The notes: generated from the sequence alone by a model not told the origin. A stretch of 38,939 nucleotides of DNA from an uncultured Oscillospiraceae bacterium (GCA_900544375.1 UQUZ01000021.1:1-38939); one strand, 5' to 3'; counted from the first letter of the stretch, positions 17,601 to 24,852 are shown. Translations and numbers: made by a program.

Positions 17601-19015
17601 ACCACCGGCCGGTTGAGCGGGTGCATCGCCGCTGCCACAAGCTGAGAGGCCGCGTCGAGCGGGAGGACCGTATCCGCATCCAGCGCAAGGACATATTTGG
17701 TATTCTGCAAGCCGTCCGTATCTCCGCAGAGTGCGCGGAAGGGCACCTCTTCCCCCCTTAAATAGCGTATCAGCGCCTCAATCGCGCCGCGCTTACGCTC
17801 TGCACCCGTATACTCCTCCTGTGTGCGGGAATAGGAGCGCTCCCGTACGATCAAAACAAATCCGCCGTTGTGCCTGCGGTTAAGCTGCTCAATCTCCCGC
17901 CTGCTCGCCGCAAGGTCGGATGTATCTTGCGGCATCGTAGGGGATTGTGCGCCTTTGAGATCTGCAAGCACGCAGATTTTTACGCTTCCGTGCCCGTTCG
18001 TTCGCCAGAGCTGCTCTAGATGTTGCCCCAGCTTACGCGCCTGGGAAGCGCCAGGCAGCAGCGTAGAAACGGCAATCAGCGTCGCCCCTTCCTCCGGAAT
18101 CATCCCTTCTAAATTTAACCTGTGCATCGGGCGCACTGCAACGCCGCTGGAAAACGCCGCCTCGATTGGGTAGCGGAGAATCTCCCAAACCGGAAAATAT
18201 AAAAGCGGAACCAGATACCACGCGCGCGTTAATATAGCGGTGCATAGCGCAACAAGCAAGGGGAAAAGCGCCTCCATCAACAGGGCGGTTTTCCCCCTTC
18301 GCCGATAAGACGGGCCCGAAGGAAGCCAGGCGCCTACATGGCGCTCTCCGGGCGTTTCTCCGGCCTGCGCCTGGGAGAGCGCGGCACAGGCCGCCTCCTG
18401 TTCCGTTATGCCTGCATTCCGTGCAGCCTGCGCGGTTAAGCGGCGGTAGCAAAAGCGCGTCGTCTCATCCATCTGCGGATAGATGCCTTCCGGGTCCCGC
18501 ATTAAAATCTGCTCTACGGGGCTTAGGCTCTCCAAAAGCATATCAAAATCCCAATCCTGCATCGCGCGCAGCGTCAGAACGGCATGGCTCAGCCTCTGAA
18601 CCGCTGGCTCCCCTGTTTCTTCACATCCGAGGCGAGCGGTATGCAGCAGGGCGGCGCGCAGGAAAAGCGGCACAAGCTCCACCTCTGCGCTACACAGCCC
18701 TGCTTGCTGCAATCCGCTCTCCAAAATCTGCTCGGATAGATCCGCATGCTCCCGCACTGCACGCAGGCATAAGGCATAAATCCGCACAACGCCATCCGCA
18801 TCCAGCGGCAGAGCCGGTGCGGTTTTCAGTTGAGAGAGCACGCCGCGCCCCTCCCGCTCCAACAGATAAAAATTATCGCAGAGCCATTCGCCCAAAGCAG
18901 TATCGTCATGGGCGCGCAGCGCTTTCGTATATTTCTTGCGCAAAGAATAGAGATCCTTCTCAATCTGCCTTTTCAGCGCGCGCGGCTTTGCGCGCCGTAT
19001 GATGTCCCGTTTCAA
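11669..19015 (-). CDS. Cyclic beta-1,2-glucan synthase-like multidomain enzyme (GT84-GH189-GH94)
   Basis: A single 2448-residue membrane enzyme resembling cyclic beta-1,2-glucan synthases (NdvB/ChvB/Cgs). After a helical N-terminus and membrane helices near 245-290 comes a processive glycosyltransferase domain with ALDADT at about 444-449 and HRWVRGDWQ (QxxRW-like) at about 593-601, flanked by further helices to about 830. A central transglycosylase domain (glycoamylase-like, now GH189) includes PTNIGLALL, ISESGFY near 1080 and GFYEAADF near 1150, with candidate catalytic Glu residues. The C-terminal third is a GH94 phosphorylase-like domain with GGDWNDGFNRVG near 2130, whose Asp is the general acid in the family. 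Proteobacterial homologues are about 2800 residues. UDP-glucose is the expected donor. Translation probably starts at a TTG (19015), since no ATG lies nearby. No exporter gene is adjacent. Confidence 0.88.
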   Translation of the reverse strand: MKRDIIRRAKPRALKRQIEKDLYSLRKKYTKALRAHDDTALGEWLCDNFYLLEREGRGVLSQLKTAPALPLDADGVVRIYALCLRAVREHADLSEQILESGLQQAGLCSAEVELVPLFLRAALLHTARLGCEETGEPAVQRLSHAVLTLRAMQDWDFDMLLESLSPVEQILMRDPEGIYPQMDETTRFCYRRLTAQAARNAGITEQEAACAALSQAQAGETPGERHVGAWLPSGPSYRRRGKTALLMEALFPLLVALCTAILTRAWYLVPLLYFPVWEILRYPIEAAFSSGVAVRPMHRLNLEGMIPEEGATLIAVSTLLPGASQARKLGQHLEQLWRTNGHGSVKICVLADLKGAQSPTMPQDTSDLAASRREIEQLNRRHNGGFVLIVRERSYSRTQEEYTGAERKRGAIEALIRYLRGEEVPFRALCGDTDGLQNTKYVLALDADTVLPLDAASQLVAAAMHPLNRPVVDEKKGIVTQGYGILVPRVETELFSAGATGFSRVMADAGGLVAYDTAAAERYQDFFGRSIFSGKGLIDVDVFYRVLLGVFEPESVLSHDILEGGFLRAGFVSDVQVADGFPGREGAYLDRMHRWVRGDWQNLPFLIRRKNRKGGQKGSPLGALARWQLFDNLRRSFTPVSALLCLIAALFTPAPARLLLVLGGLLCTMAGSLYGAWRAVLSGGPGMFSRLYYSRVTPVATGNLIRAIVSVVMLAQTAFVSLDAIIRALWRRFVSHKKLLEWVTAAQSDVAQRPGALVKRYLPSILTGALLMLFGRGSLWLCGFLFLCNFPFAVFSARSGVEKTKELNWEQRDRLTSYAAAAWRYYEEFCGVQDHYLPPDNVQETPVHRVAHRTSPTNIGLALLCTLAARDFSFIDSAMLCERIDGMLTSIEKLEKWHGNLYNWYDTTTLRVMEPRYVSTVDSGNFFCCLTALRQGLLEYAAEEPKLVDQANRVGRLLEEGDLSPLYNPRRRLFHIGFDAQEKKLTGSYYDLLMSEARMMSYYAVGSRQAPKKHWGALGRMLAREGRYTGPVSWTGTMFEYYMPHLLLPLYDGTLGKEAMRFCSYCQKKRVRGKNIPWGISESGFYAFDPQLNYQYKAHGVQKLGLKRGLNDDLVISPYSTFLLLPFEPEAALKNFDELEQMQMTGRCGFYEAADFSPERVDGQEYALVRSYMAHHVGMSMVSVCNALKGYAMQNRFMRDDRMAAARCLLEEKIPTGASVFHDVELRETPQRAQRVTSATREIMDPNPVQPQMHLLTNGEWSVAVSDCGTSVSLYRESDITWRGGDLLRRPKGIFAVARAQEETLPLCRALDYRSGAEFSAQFSHTQARLTAWSKTLVGETLIQVHPRLPCEHRRYTVKNLGKERAHISLLIYLEPCLAPAREAKAHPAFSKLFLEHGYDAGNKLQLFTRRPRGDGEPMCLAAGLLEDVPFHYEGAREKLLDFPDGIFTLRNAPMKLGDGIGVGDPACAFSVSLEIEPRAERHVTLLLAAASTRAEAADRLLRSRREGRIVAGAPNPFYENSLDGILAAQVLPQIFYPPQETNEYLAAAQENNAGVQALWSLGISGDHPILYIQIQNAEDVARALPLVRLNRKLRRSGIPTDVAIGYREGGAYDRPVLKALETALRHENCIESLNAPGGIHAVDLQTHTAQSVLALQTAARYISPSAAERMQLPVLPFVPFAVFPVLPAQRRLELDFCVRRGGFMENGAFAITEKPEVPWCHVLANLDFGTLVESGALGCTWAVNARENKLTPWFNDTRTGNRGELLFLRVKNEVYDLVQGARAEFSPGMALWRGRAGKIETAVTVAVPDTGMRKTCEVEFYNNGKEPVEVETVYYTEPVLGVDRKNARFIKSRWQGGVLSLHSPWNTAVPGYMALTGGEGDGAFCCCDRADFWRGKWGEQRMLPLDDPCAAVGRRLVLPPKRKEKVRFVLSFAAQEQAAKALLEIAPKRVLHNALRVDTPDKALNHMVSSFLPAQILNSRIFGRTAFYQNGGAWGFRDQLQDVGSMILLRPRLARQQILRAAACQFPEGDVLHWWHRLPGKNGLRGVRTRYSDDLLWLPYVTAEYIKQTGDASLLHLKIPYLEGEALRDGEHERYFEPTMSAQRGTLYEHCLRAIEHAARFGAHGLPLIGGGDWNDGFNRVGIQGRGESVWLAQFMALTLDEMRPVCKLMEDESSEARFAQRAQELRSAVDETAWDGRWYRRAYFDDGTPMGASGAPACEIDSLPQSFSVLGGMPDEQRRNLALDSAVEKLVDWEQGLIRLFTPSFTGEGYSPGYVAAYPAGVRENGGQYTHAAVWLCMALLREGRVDEGYSLLKLLNPAEKCAQEAQAKRYLREPYALAGDVSTAKGIEGRGGWSLYTGAAGWYYRTVVEELLGIRLRSGALELEPRLPSGWHGYSATLTLDGAVIAITVSDTAPQGLTVDGEQAERFTPDGREHRLVYGIGASAS

Positions 19016-19630
19016 AAGTAATCCCGTCCTTAGCCGGGCAATGGAGCAAAGCCCGGAAATTTACAATCTATTTTTCCCAAAAGGGACAAGATTACGCGCG
19101 GGATGCGAAAAAGGGCGCGAAATAAAGCGTTGCTTTCTATGCTTTACAAAAACCAAGCCCGTCTGGCGCTTCAATCGCCGCTTCTGCCTACCCTCGGTGT
19201 ACAAAAAGCAATACGCCTGCCAGCGGCCAAAATCAGCGCTGGCGACGTCCTTGATGGGCATCAGCCCACCCGCGTTTCTTGCCAATGCCGCTTTTCTCTC
19301 GCTGGCAGGTTCGCAGAAGTTTTTTAGGAGCAGATTTGGCGGCCGGCAAGGCTTTTGAGGCAGCCGGGCTGCCGCCCGGCAACGAAAGTTACGTAGTCAG
19401 CCTCCGAAGATGCCCTAAAAAACCGTGTTGCTCTTTGTACACCGAGGGTAGCATCAGCTGAAATCCAACAAATCTTTAAAAAAATCCCGCCGAAACATTG
19501 CTTTTTCCACACAAACATGTGAAAATAGAAAGAAACAATTCAATCAGTTTTTCATGTGCAGGAAAGGCGAGGCGGAAAGTTTGAATAATAAATTTTCCAA
19601 ACGCCTCGCGGAGAAAGGATGATCATAACA
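19016..19630. other. Gene-free interval between the glucan synthase and hisS
   Basis: This 615-bp gap separates two divergent genes. It contains a short hairpin near 19034-19056 in the glucan synthase leader, a MITE-like element at 19189-19450, and a hairpin just upstream of hisS (8-bp arms GCGAGGCG / CGCCTCGC, roughly 19567-19615). No T-box motif (GGGTGGNACCGCG) is present before hisS. Open frames across it lack start signals. Confidence 0.65.
19189..19450. mobile_element. MITE-like element with 26-bp terminal inverted repeats flanked by TA
   Basis: CTACCCTCGGTGTACAAA at 19188-19205 recurs as its exact reverse complement at 19434-19451. The match continues inward for ten more positions with two differences (26 of 28 overall). 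The repeats are bounded outside by TA on both sides (19189-19190 and 19449-19450), as expected for the TA target duplication of IS630/Tc1-type elements, leaving a 258-bp body. There is no transposase inside. A second inverted pair, GTTTTTTAGG at 19319-19328 and its complement at 19414-19423, lies within. This could equally be a long hairpin-forming intergenic repeat. Confidence 0.55.
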
Positions 19631-20980
19631 ATGGCGCTGCTCACGCAAAGCATCAAGGGCACACAGGATACGCTGCCCGCAAAGAGCTATCAAAACCAAT
19701 ACATGGAGCAATCCATGCTCGAAATTGCCCGAAATTTCGGCTACCATGAAATTCGCACGCCGGTTTTTGAACACACGGAACTGTTCCAGCGCTCCGTCGG
19801 CGATACCACCGATGTGGTGCAGAAAGAAATGTACACCTTCGACGATAAAGGAGGCCGTTCCATCACCCTGCGCCCGGAAGGGACGGCGGGTGCAGTGCGT
19901 GCTTTTCTTGAGCATGGGCTGCACAACGAGGCCTTGCCGCAAAAGGTCTGCTACCTGACCTCCTGCTACCGATATGAAAAGCCGCAGGCAGGCAGGCTGC
20001 GCGAATTCCATCAATTTGGCGTGGAATGCCTCGGCGCGGCTGCTCCAGCGGCGGATGCGGAGATCATCTCCATGGCATCCAACATCTTCGATTATCTCGG
20101 CATTGAACACCTGCATCTGGAATTAAACTCCATCGGCTGCCCTTCCTGCCGCGCGGAATATCACAAGGCTCTGCATACCTATTTCGCCGCCCGTCAAGAT
20201 CAGCTGTGCGAAACCTGCCGTGGCCGGCTTGCGCGCAACCCTATGCGTATTCTCGACTGCAAAAGCCCGGTCTGCCAGGAGATTGCGCAAGGTGCGCCGC
20301 TGATGCTCGATTATCTATGCGATGATTGCAGAGCGCATTTTGGCTATGTCAAAACTTATCTCGACGCCATGGACATCGAATATACCATCAACCCTCGCAT
20401 CGTACGCGGGCTGGATTATTACACACGCACAGTTTTCGAATTCGTCTCCGATGAGATCGGCGCACAGGGCACGGTTTGTGGAGGCGGGCGTTACGACGGC
20501 CTTGTGGAGGAGCTCGGCGGCCCGCATGTGCCTTCCCTCGGTTTCGCCATGGGGCTCGAGCGGCTGATGCTCCTAATGGAAACGCAGAAAACGCCTTTTC
20601 CGCAAGCGCCTAGGTGCGATCTCTATATCGCCTCTATGGGGGACAAGGCATCGGTCGAGGCGGTTAAAATTGTCGCCTCTATCCGAGAGGACGGCATGTC
20701 TGCCCAATACGATTTAGCTGACCGCTCCGTCAAGGCCCAGATGAAATATGCCAACAAGCTCGGCGCGCGGTATACCATGGTGCTCGGCGACAACGAGCTG
20801 GAAACCGGAAAAGCCATACTGAAAAACATGGAGTCTGGCGAAACCCAAGAGGTGGCGCTCTCCACCTTCGCGGAGGATTTCATGGGGCTGGTCGTTCATG
20901 AAACGGCGGATCAACTCGCCGATTTTATCAATGAGGAAAACGCCGGCAATTTGCAGGCGCTCTTTGGAGGGAATCTATAA
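19631..20980 (+). CDS. hisS: Histidyl-tRNA synthetase
   Basis: A class II aminoacyl-tRNA synthetase charging tRNA-His in the cytoplasm. The product begins MALLTQSIKGTQDTLP and has motif 2 with TLRPEGTAGAVRAFLEHG, the histidine-specific block VRGLDYYTRTVFEF, GGRYDGLVEELGG, and motif 3 with SLGFAMGLERLM, followed by the anticodon-binding domain. The 449-residue length is slightly above typical (about 420). I prefer the ATG at 19631 because the family starts there; the in-frame ATG at 19619 lies five bases from GGAG and is possible. The stop overlaps the aspS start by one base (TAATG), so the two form an operon, as is usual in Firmicutes. Confidence 0.96.
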   Translation: MALLTQSIKGTQDTLPAKSYQNQYMEQSMLEIARNFGYHEIRTPVFEHTELFQRSVGDTTDVVQKEMYTFDDKGGRSITLRPEGTAGAVRAFLEHGLHNEALPQKVCYLTSCYRYEKPQAGRLREFHQFGVECLGAAAPAADAEIISMASNIFDYLGIEHLHLELNSIGCPSCRAEYHKALHTYFAARQDQLCETCRGRLARNPMRILDCKSPVCQEIAQGAPLMLDYLCDDCRAHFGYVKTYLDAMDIEYTINPRIVRGLDYYTRTVFEFVSDEIGAQGTVCGGGRYDGLVEELGGPHVPSLGFAMGLERLMLLMETQKTPFPQAPRCDLYIASMGDKASVEAVKIVASIREDGMSAQYDLADRSVKAQMKYANKLGARYTMVLGDNELETGKAILKNMESGETQEVALSTFAEDFMGLVVHETADQLADFINEENAGNLQALFGGNL

Positions 20981-22764
20981 TGGACACAATGACAGGGCTC
21001 AAACGAACAAATTACTGCGGTGATCTGTGCATGCAGGATGTTGGCAAAGCCGTGACCGTGTGCGGCTGGGTGCAGCGCCAGCGCGATCTCGGCGCGCTGA
21101 TCTTCGTTGATCTGCGCGACCGCACCGGCATTGTCCAGCTCGCCTTCGACGAGCGCACGGCAAAAGATATTTTCGATAAGGCATTTACCGTGCGCAGTGA
21201 GTATGTGCTCATGGCTAAGGGGACGGTACGCGAACGATCCAGTAAAAACAGGGAAATTCCTACTGGTGAGATTGAAATTGCGGTGGAGGATCTGCGCGTA
21301 TTGGCATATAGCGAAACGCCGCCTTTTGAAATCATTGAGAACTGCCCCACTGCGGAGCTGACTCGGCTGAAATACCGCTACCTTGACCTGCGGCGCCCGG
21401 ATTTGCAGCGCAATCTTCTGATGCGGCACAAAATTTCCAAGATAACGCGGGATTATTTTGATGAAAACGGCTTCGTCGAAATTGAAACGCCCATCCTGAT
21501 CCGCTCCACACCGGAGGGCGCAAGGGACTTTCTCGTCCCCAGCCGCATTCACAACGGCTCATTTTACGCCCTGCCGCAATCCCCGCAGCTTTATAAGCAG
21601 CTTTCCATGGTGGCGGGCTTTGACCGCTATATGCAGATCGCCCGCTGCTTCCGTGATGAGGATCTGCGTGCAGACCGCCAGCCGGAATTCACACAGATCG
21701 ACGTGGAGATGTCCTTCGTTGAGATGGAGGATGTGCTGGCCATCGGCGAAGGCTATATGGAACGCGTTTTCAAAGAGGCACTCGGCGTAGACATTCCACT
21801 TCCCCTGCCGCGGTTGACCTATCGGGAAGCTATGAACCGTTACGGCTCCGATAAGCCGGATACCCGCTTCGGAATGGAGCTTTACGATCTGACCGATATT
21901 GTGAAGGATTGCGGCTTCTCTGTCTTTTCCGGCGCTGCCGCAGGCGGTGGCACGGTGCGCGGCATCACGGCCAAGGGCTCCGTAAAAGCACTCACCCGCA
22001 AGGAAATCGACAAGCTTACGGAATTTGTTCGCGGAATTGGGGCAAAGGGGCTTGCTTGGATCCGCCTCACACCGGAAGGCACAACCTCCTCTTTTGCCAA
22101 ATTTATGACGGAGGATGAAATGCAGGCAATCCTCACGAAGGCCGGCGCGGAAACCGGCGACGTGGTGCTGATCGTAGCAGATACGATGGTATCCCACGTT
22201 CTTTCAGCCCTCGGCGCACTGCGCAACGAGGTAGCGAAAAAGCTCGATATCATCCCACAGGATACCTATAACCTCCTCTGGATCACGGAATTCCCCTTCT
22301 TTGAGTGGGATGAGGAGACGGAGACCTTTGTCGCTATGCACCATCCCTTCACCGCTCCAATGGACGAATGCCTCGATTATCTCGAAACGGATAAGGCCAA
22401 TGTGCGCGCAAAGGCCTATGATCTTGTGCTCAACGGTGTGGAGCTCTCCAGCGGCTCCATCCGCATTACCGATCCGACCCTGCAAAACCGTATTTTCTCC
22501 CTGCTCGGCCTAAGCGAAGAGGAGGCCAAGGCAAAATTTGGCTATCTGCTCGATGCGTTCCGCTTCGGCGCGCCGCCACATGGCGGATTTGGCATTGGTC
22601 TGGACCGGCTCATCATGCAAATGCTCCGCTGTGAAACACTGCGGGACGTGGTGGCCTATCCGAAGGTGCAGAATGCGAGCGAACCGATGACAGAATGCCC
22701 TGCACAAGTGGATGAAATTCAGCTTCAAGAGCTCGGCATTACATTACAAAAGGCCGGCGAATAA
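20980..22764 (+). CDS. aspS: Aspartyl-tRNA synthetase (bacterial type)
   Basis: A class II synthetase of 594 residues with the bacterial-type layout: an N-terminal OB-fold anticodon-binding domain (CGWVQRQRDLGALIFVDLRD), catalytic motif 2 in CFRDEDLRADRQPEFTQID, an inserted GAD domain at about 300-410, and motif 3 in HGGFGIGLDRLIMQML. All class II signatures look intact. GGAGG lies nine bases before the ATG. It is the second gene of hisS-aspS. Whether it is discriminating or also charges tRNA-Asn depends on whether the genome has GatCAB, which the window does not show. Confidence 0.97.
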   Translation: MDTMTGLKRTNYCGDLCMQDVGKAVTVCGWVQRQRDLGALIFVDLRDRTGIVQLAFDERTAKDIFDKAFTVRSEYVLMAKGTVRERSSKNREIPTGEIEIAVEDLRVLAYSETPPFEIIENCPTAELTRLKYRYLDLRRPDLQRNLLMRHKISKITRDYFDENGFVEIETPILIRSTPEGARDFLVPSRIHNGSFYALPQSPQLYKQLSMVAGFDRYMQIARCFRDEDLRADRQPEFTQIDVEMSFVEMEDVLAIGEGYMERVFKEALGVDIPLPLPRLTYREAMNRYGSDKPDTRFGMELYDLTDIVKDCGFSVFSGAAAGGGTVRGITAKGSVKALTRKEIDKLTEFVRGIGAKGLAWIRLTPEGTTSSFAKFMTEDEMQAILTKAGAETGDVVLIVADTMVSHVLSALGALRNEVAKKLDIIPQDTYNLLWITEFPFFEWDEETETFVAMHHPFTAPMDECLDYLETDKANVRAKAYDLVLNGVELSSGSIRITDPTLQNRIFSLLGLSEEEAKAKFGYLLDAFRFGAPPHGGFGIGLDRLIMQMLRCETLRDVVAYPKVQNASEPMTECPAQVDEIQLQELGITLQKAGE

Positions 22765-22774
22765 AGCAAAAAGC

Positions 22775-22800
22775 GGGATTGCGGCAAACGCTGCAATCCC
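22775..22800 (+). terminator. Weak terminator candidate after aspS
   Basis: GGGATTGC and GCAATCCC form an 8-bp stem with a 10-base loop, followed by TTCCTCATG. It starts 11 bp after the aspS stop; the T-tract is poor. Confidence 0.45.
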
Positions 22801-22828
22801 TTCCTCATGTTCAAATGGAGGTGTCTTT

Positions 22829-23230
22829 ATGGCAATCAACACATGCCCGGAATGCAAACAGGAGGTTTCCTCCGCCGCCCCGGCCTGCCCGCACTGCGGC
22901 TATCCATTGCAAAAAAAGGCCGCCCCACTCGGTGAGATACAGCGGCATCGAACCATCGGCATGGTATTTCTGGCGCTCGGCTTCGCTGCCGTCTTCGGCG
23001 GGCTGATTCTGACGTTCACCTGGTCTCTGCTGAGTATTTTAGGCGCGCTGCTCATCATCGGCGGCTCGGCGCTGATGTCGATGGGCTATCTACAGACGAC
23101 CGGCTTTTATAACGTATCCTGCCCGCAATGCGGCGCACAAGGCACGCTTTCTCCGCGCGCCAGGGTATGGAAATGCCCGCAATGCAAATGCAGAAGCCTT
23201 CGGCAAGGCGATGCTCTGGAAGAAGAATGA
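22829..23230 (+). CDS. Zinc-ribbon membrane protein
   Basis: The 133-residue product begins with a zinc ribbon (TCPECKQEVSSAAPACPHCGYPL, landmarks TCPEC and CPHCG), followed by two hydrophobic helices at about 44-65 and 68-90, and ends with a second, C-terminal zinc ribbon (CPQCGAQG ... WKCPQCKC). The arrangement of paired ribbons around a membrane hairpin is common in Firmicutes proteins of unknown role. GGAGG lies seven bases before the ATG at 22829, which fixes this start over longer frames. It follows aspS by 64 bp and ends before a bidirectional terminator. Confidence 0.85.
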   Translation: MAINTCPECKQEVSSAAPACPHCGYPLQKKAAPLGEIQRHRTIGMVFLALGFAAVFGGLILTFTWSLLSILGALLIIGGSALMSMGYLQTTGFYNVSCPQCGAQGTLSPRARVWKCPQCKCRSLRQGDALEEE

Positions 23231-23267
23231 GGCAACATAACCGGCGACGCATCGGAAATGCATAAGC

Positions 23268-23316
23268 AAAAAAACCGGATTCCCTGCCATGTGTAAAGCA
23301 GAGCATCCGGTTTTTT
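23268..23316. terminator. Bidirectional terminator
   Basis: AAAAAACCGGAT (from 23269) pairs with ATCCGGTTTTTT at 23305-23316. The stem has a T-run on the exit side of either strand and lies between the converging zinc-ribbon and coiled-coil genes. Confidence 0.85.
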
Positions 23317-23333
23317 ATGTATGAACGCAAGTG

Positions 23334-23753
23334 TTACATTCCATTGGCGCATTTTAAAAGCCGAATCTCGTCACTGTGATCCGCCGATACCCGCTCCAGC
23401 GTACTCACTCGGGAGTGAAGATCCTCCATTTCGTGTTCCTTGGGCAAACGCGCCACAATTCCCTGATGGCCCTCGGCCAACAATTGCAGCTGCTTCGGAA
23501 TCTCATGTTCCAACAGAATCTCGACCCGATCCATCCGCCCCTCCATGCGATCCATCCGCATCTCAATGCGATCCATGCGGTTTTCCATTCGGTCTATGCG
23601 ACTGCTCATCTCGTCCATACGACTGCTCATCTCGTCCATACGACTGCTCATCTCGTCCATACGACCGCTCATCTCGTCCATGCGGCCGTTGAGCGGCTCA
23701 ATTTCGGTTTTTACAATTTGCTGAATTGCCTGTAACAGCATTTTCTCATCCAT
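23334..23753 (-). CDS. Coiled-coil protein with seven-residue repeats
   Basis: The 139-residue product is dominated by a predicted coiled coil. From about residue 24 it repeats a heptad of the form RMDEMSS four times and continues with variants (RIDRMEN, RMDRIEM, RMDRMEG) to about residue 77, then a Leu-rich helix and a second short coiled coil (DLHSRVSTLERV). There is no signal peptide or membrane helix. Proteins of this kind occur in many Clostridia without known function; oligomerisation through the coiled coil is the only safe inference. The repeats are also visible at DNA level as 21-bp units, so copy number may vary between strains. It has its own promoter. Confidence 0.8.
   Translation of the reverse strand: MDEKMLLQAIQQIVKTEIEPLNGRMDEMSGRMDEMSSRMDEMSSRMDEMSSRIDRMENRMDRIEMRMDRMEGRMDRVEILLEHEIPKQLQLLAEGHQGIVARLPKEHEMEDLHSRVSTLERVSADHSDEIRLLKCANGM
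23599..23682. repeat. Four tandem 21-bp repeats within the coiled-coil gene
   Basis: The unit CGACTGCTCATCTCGTCCAT plus one base occurs at 23599-23619, 23620-23640, 23641-23661 and 23662-23682. The first three are identical, and the fourth differs at two positions. Each unit encodes one heptad. Confidence 0.93.
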
Positions 23754-23770
23754 GCCCTCACCTCATGTCC

Positions 23771-23800
23771 ATTTTATCATGAACCTCACTACAATTGCAA
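23771..23800 (-). promoter_or_regulatory. Promoter candidate for the coiled-coil gene
   Basis: On the minus strand TTGCAA (23795-23800) and TAAAAT (23771-23776) are 18 bp apart. The -10 box lies 18 bp before the start codon, so the leader would be very short. Confidence 0.5.
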
Positions 23801-23840
23801 TATAATCTATAATATTCATTATATGTTGTTTTATTACATT

Positions 23841-24761
23841 TTAGTAGGCGTTATATTTTTCAATTGCTGCATCAATCATCGCCATGCTGTGCTCCACAAC
23901 CGGCAAATCTGATTCGGATACGGGCGTCAGCGGTGCGCGTACACCACCCACATTCACGCCTTTCCTCTTTAAAATTTCTTTCATTACAGCATAGAGGTTT
24001 GCGCGGCTGCCACACATGGTATAGATGATCTCATTCATTGCAAATTGGATTTCCCTTGCCGTTTCAAGGTCTCCCGCACGCACCAGTGCGTCCGCTTTCA
24101 AAAACAGCTCCGGCATCACCGCATAGGTGCCGCCAATACCGCCGTCTGCACCCATGGCGCGTCCACCGACGAACTGCTCGTCCGGTCCATTGAATACGAT
24201 AAAATCCCTGCCGCCCTCAGCCTTGAACATCTGAATATCCTGCACTGGCATGGAAGAATTCTTAACGGCCACAACACGGCCGTTTTTGCGCATCTCCTGA
24301 AACAGCGGCATCGTCAGCGCCACACCCGCAAGCTGCGGGATATTATAGATGACAAAGTCCGTATGGGGCGCGGCGGCGGAAATCGTATTCCAATATTCTG
24401 CAATCGCGTATTCCGGCAGATGGAAATAGATCGGCGGAATACAGGCGATCGCATCCACACCCTGCGCCTCGGCATGGCGGGCAAGCTCCACGCTGTCGCG
24501 CGTGTTGTTGCAGGCAACATGTGCGATCACCGTTGCCTTTCCCTTCGCCTCTGCCATCACATGTTCCAACGTAATTTTACGCTCCTGCACACTCTGGTAG
24601 ATACATTCTCCAGACGAACCGCACACATATAGGCCCTTCACACCCTTATCGATCAAATACCTTGCCAGCGCACGGGTGCGTTCCGGGCTTATCTCCCCCG
24701 CATCATCGTAGCAAGCGTAAAAAGCGGGGATCACACCCCTGTATTTTTCTAGATCAGCCAT
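23841..24761 (-). CDS. nanA: N-acetylneuraminate lyase
   Basis: NanA splits N-acetylneuraminate into N-acetylmannosamine and pyruvate in the cytoplasm. The 306-residue protein belongs to the DapA/NAL family of Schiff-base aldolases: GSSGE at 48-52 binds the carboxylate, Tyr139 in IYNIPQLAG and Lys167 in VAVKNSS are the catalytic pair. The GSSGECIYQSVQERK and YNIPQLAGVALT contexts favour sialate lyase over dihydrodipicolinate synthase, and the divergent neighbours nanE and nanK support this. Its promoter overlaps that of nanEK. No transporter or sialidase is in the window, so sialic acid must enter by a system encoded elsewhere. Confidence 0.94.
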   Translation of the reverse strand: MADLEKYRGVIPAFYACYDDAGEISPERTRALARYLIDKGVKGLYVCGSSGECIYQSVQERKITLEHVMAEAKGKATVIAHVACNNTRDSVELARHAEAQGVDAIACIPPIYFHLPEYAIAEYWNTISAAAPHTDFVIYNIPQLAGVALTMPLFQEMRKNGRVVAVKNSSMPVQDIQMFKAEGGRDFIVFNGPDEQFVGGRAMGADGGIGGTYAVMPELFLKADALVRAGDLETAREIQFAMNEIIYTMCGSRANLYAVMKEILKRKGVNVGGVRAPLTPVSESDLPVVEHSMAMIDAAIEKYNAY

Positions 24762-24817
24762 TGTAAAACAACATCCTTTCCTACGCCGTTTCTTTGGAAA
24801 AGCCTTCCCAAAAATCC

Positions 24818-24840
24818 TGTTCCATTATATAATTAGAACA
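24818..24840. promoter_or_regulatory. Operator-like inverted repeat between nanA and nanE
   Basis: TGTTC and GAACA are arranged as an inverted repeat with 13 bp between them. The site covers the nanA -10 box, which makes it a candidate repressor site. The core is only partly symmetrical. Confidence 0.45.
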
Positions 24841-24852
24841 GTTGAAAAACAA
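24824..24852 (-). promoter_or_regulatory. nanA promoter
   Basis: On the minus strand TTGTTT (24847-24852) and TATAAT (24824-24829) are 17 bp apart. Its -35 box abuts and overlaps that of the opposite nanE promoter. Confidence 0.65.

Noticed and set aside
19061..19285. A 74-codon minus-strand open frame upstream of the glucan synthase gene
   Set aside because: It overlaps the terminal repeat of the MITE-like element, has no ribosome binding site and no recognisable family.
19452..19630. T-box riboswitch upstream of hisS
   Set aside because: No GGGTGGNACCGCG-like core or specifier stem is visible.
23599..23682. CRISPR array
   Set aside because: The repeats are contiguous 21-bp units with no spacers and encode heptads of a coiled-coil protein.
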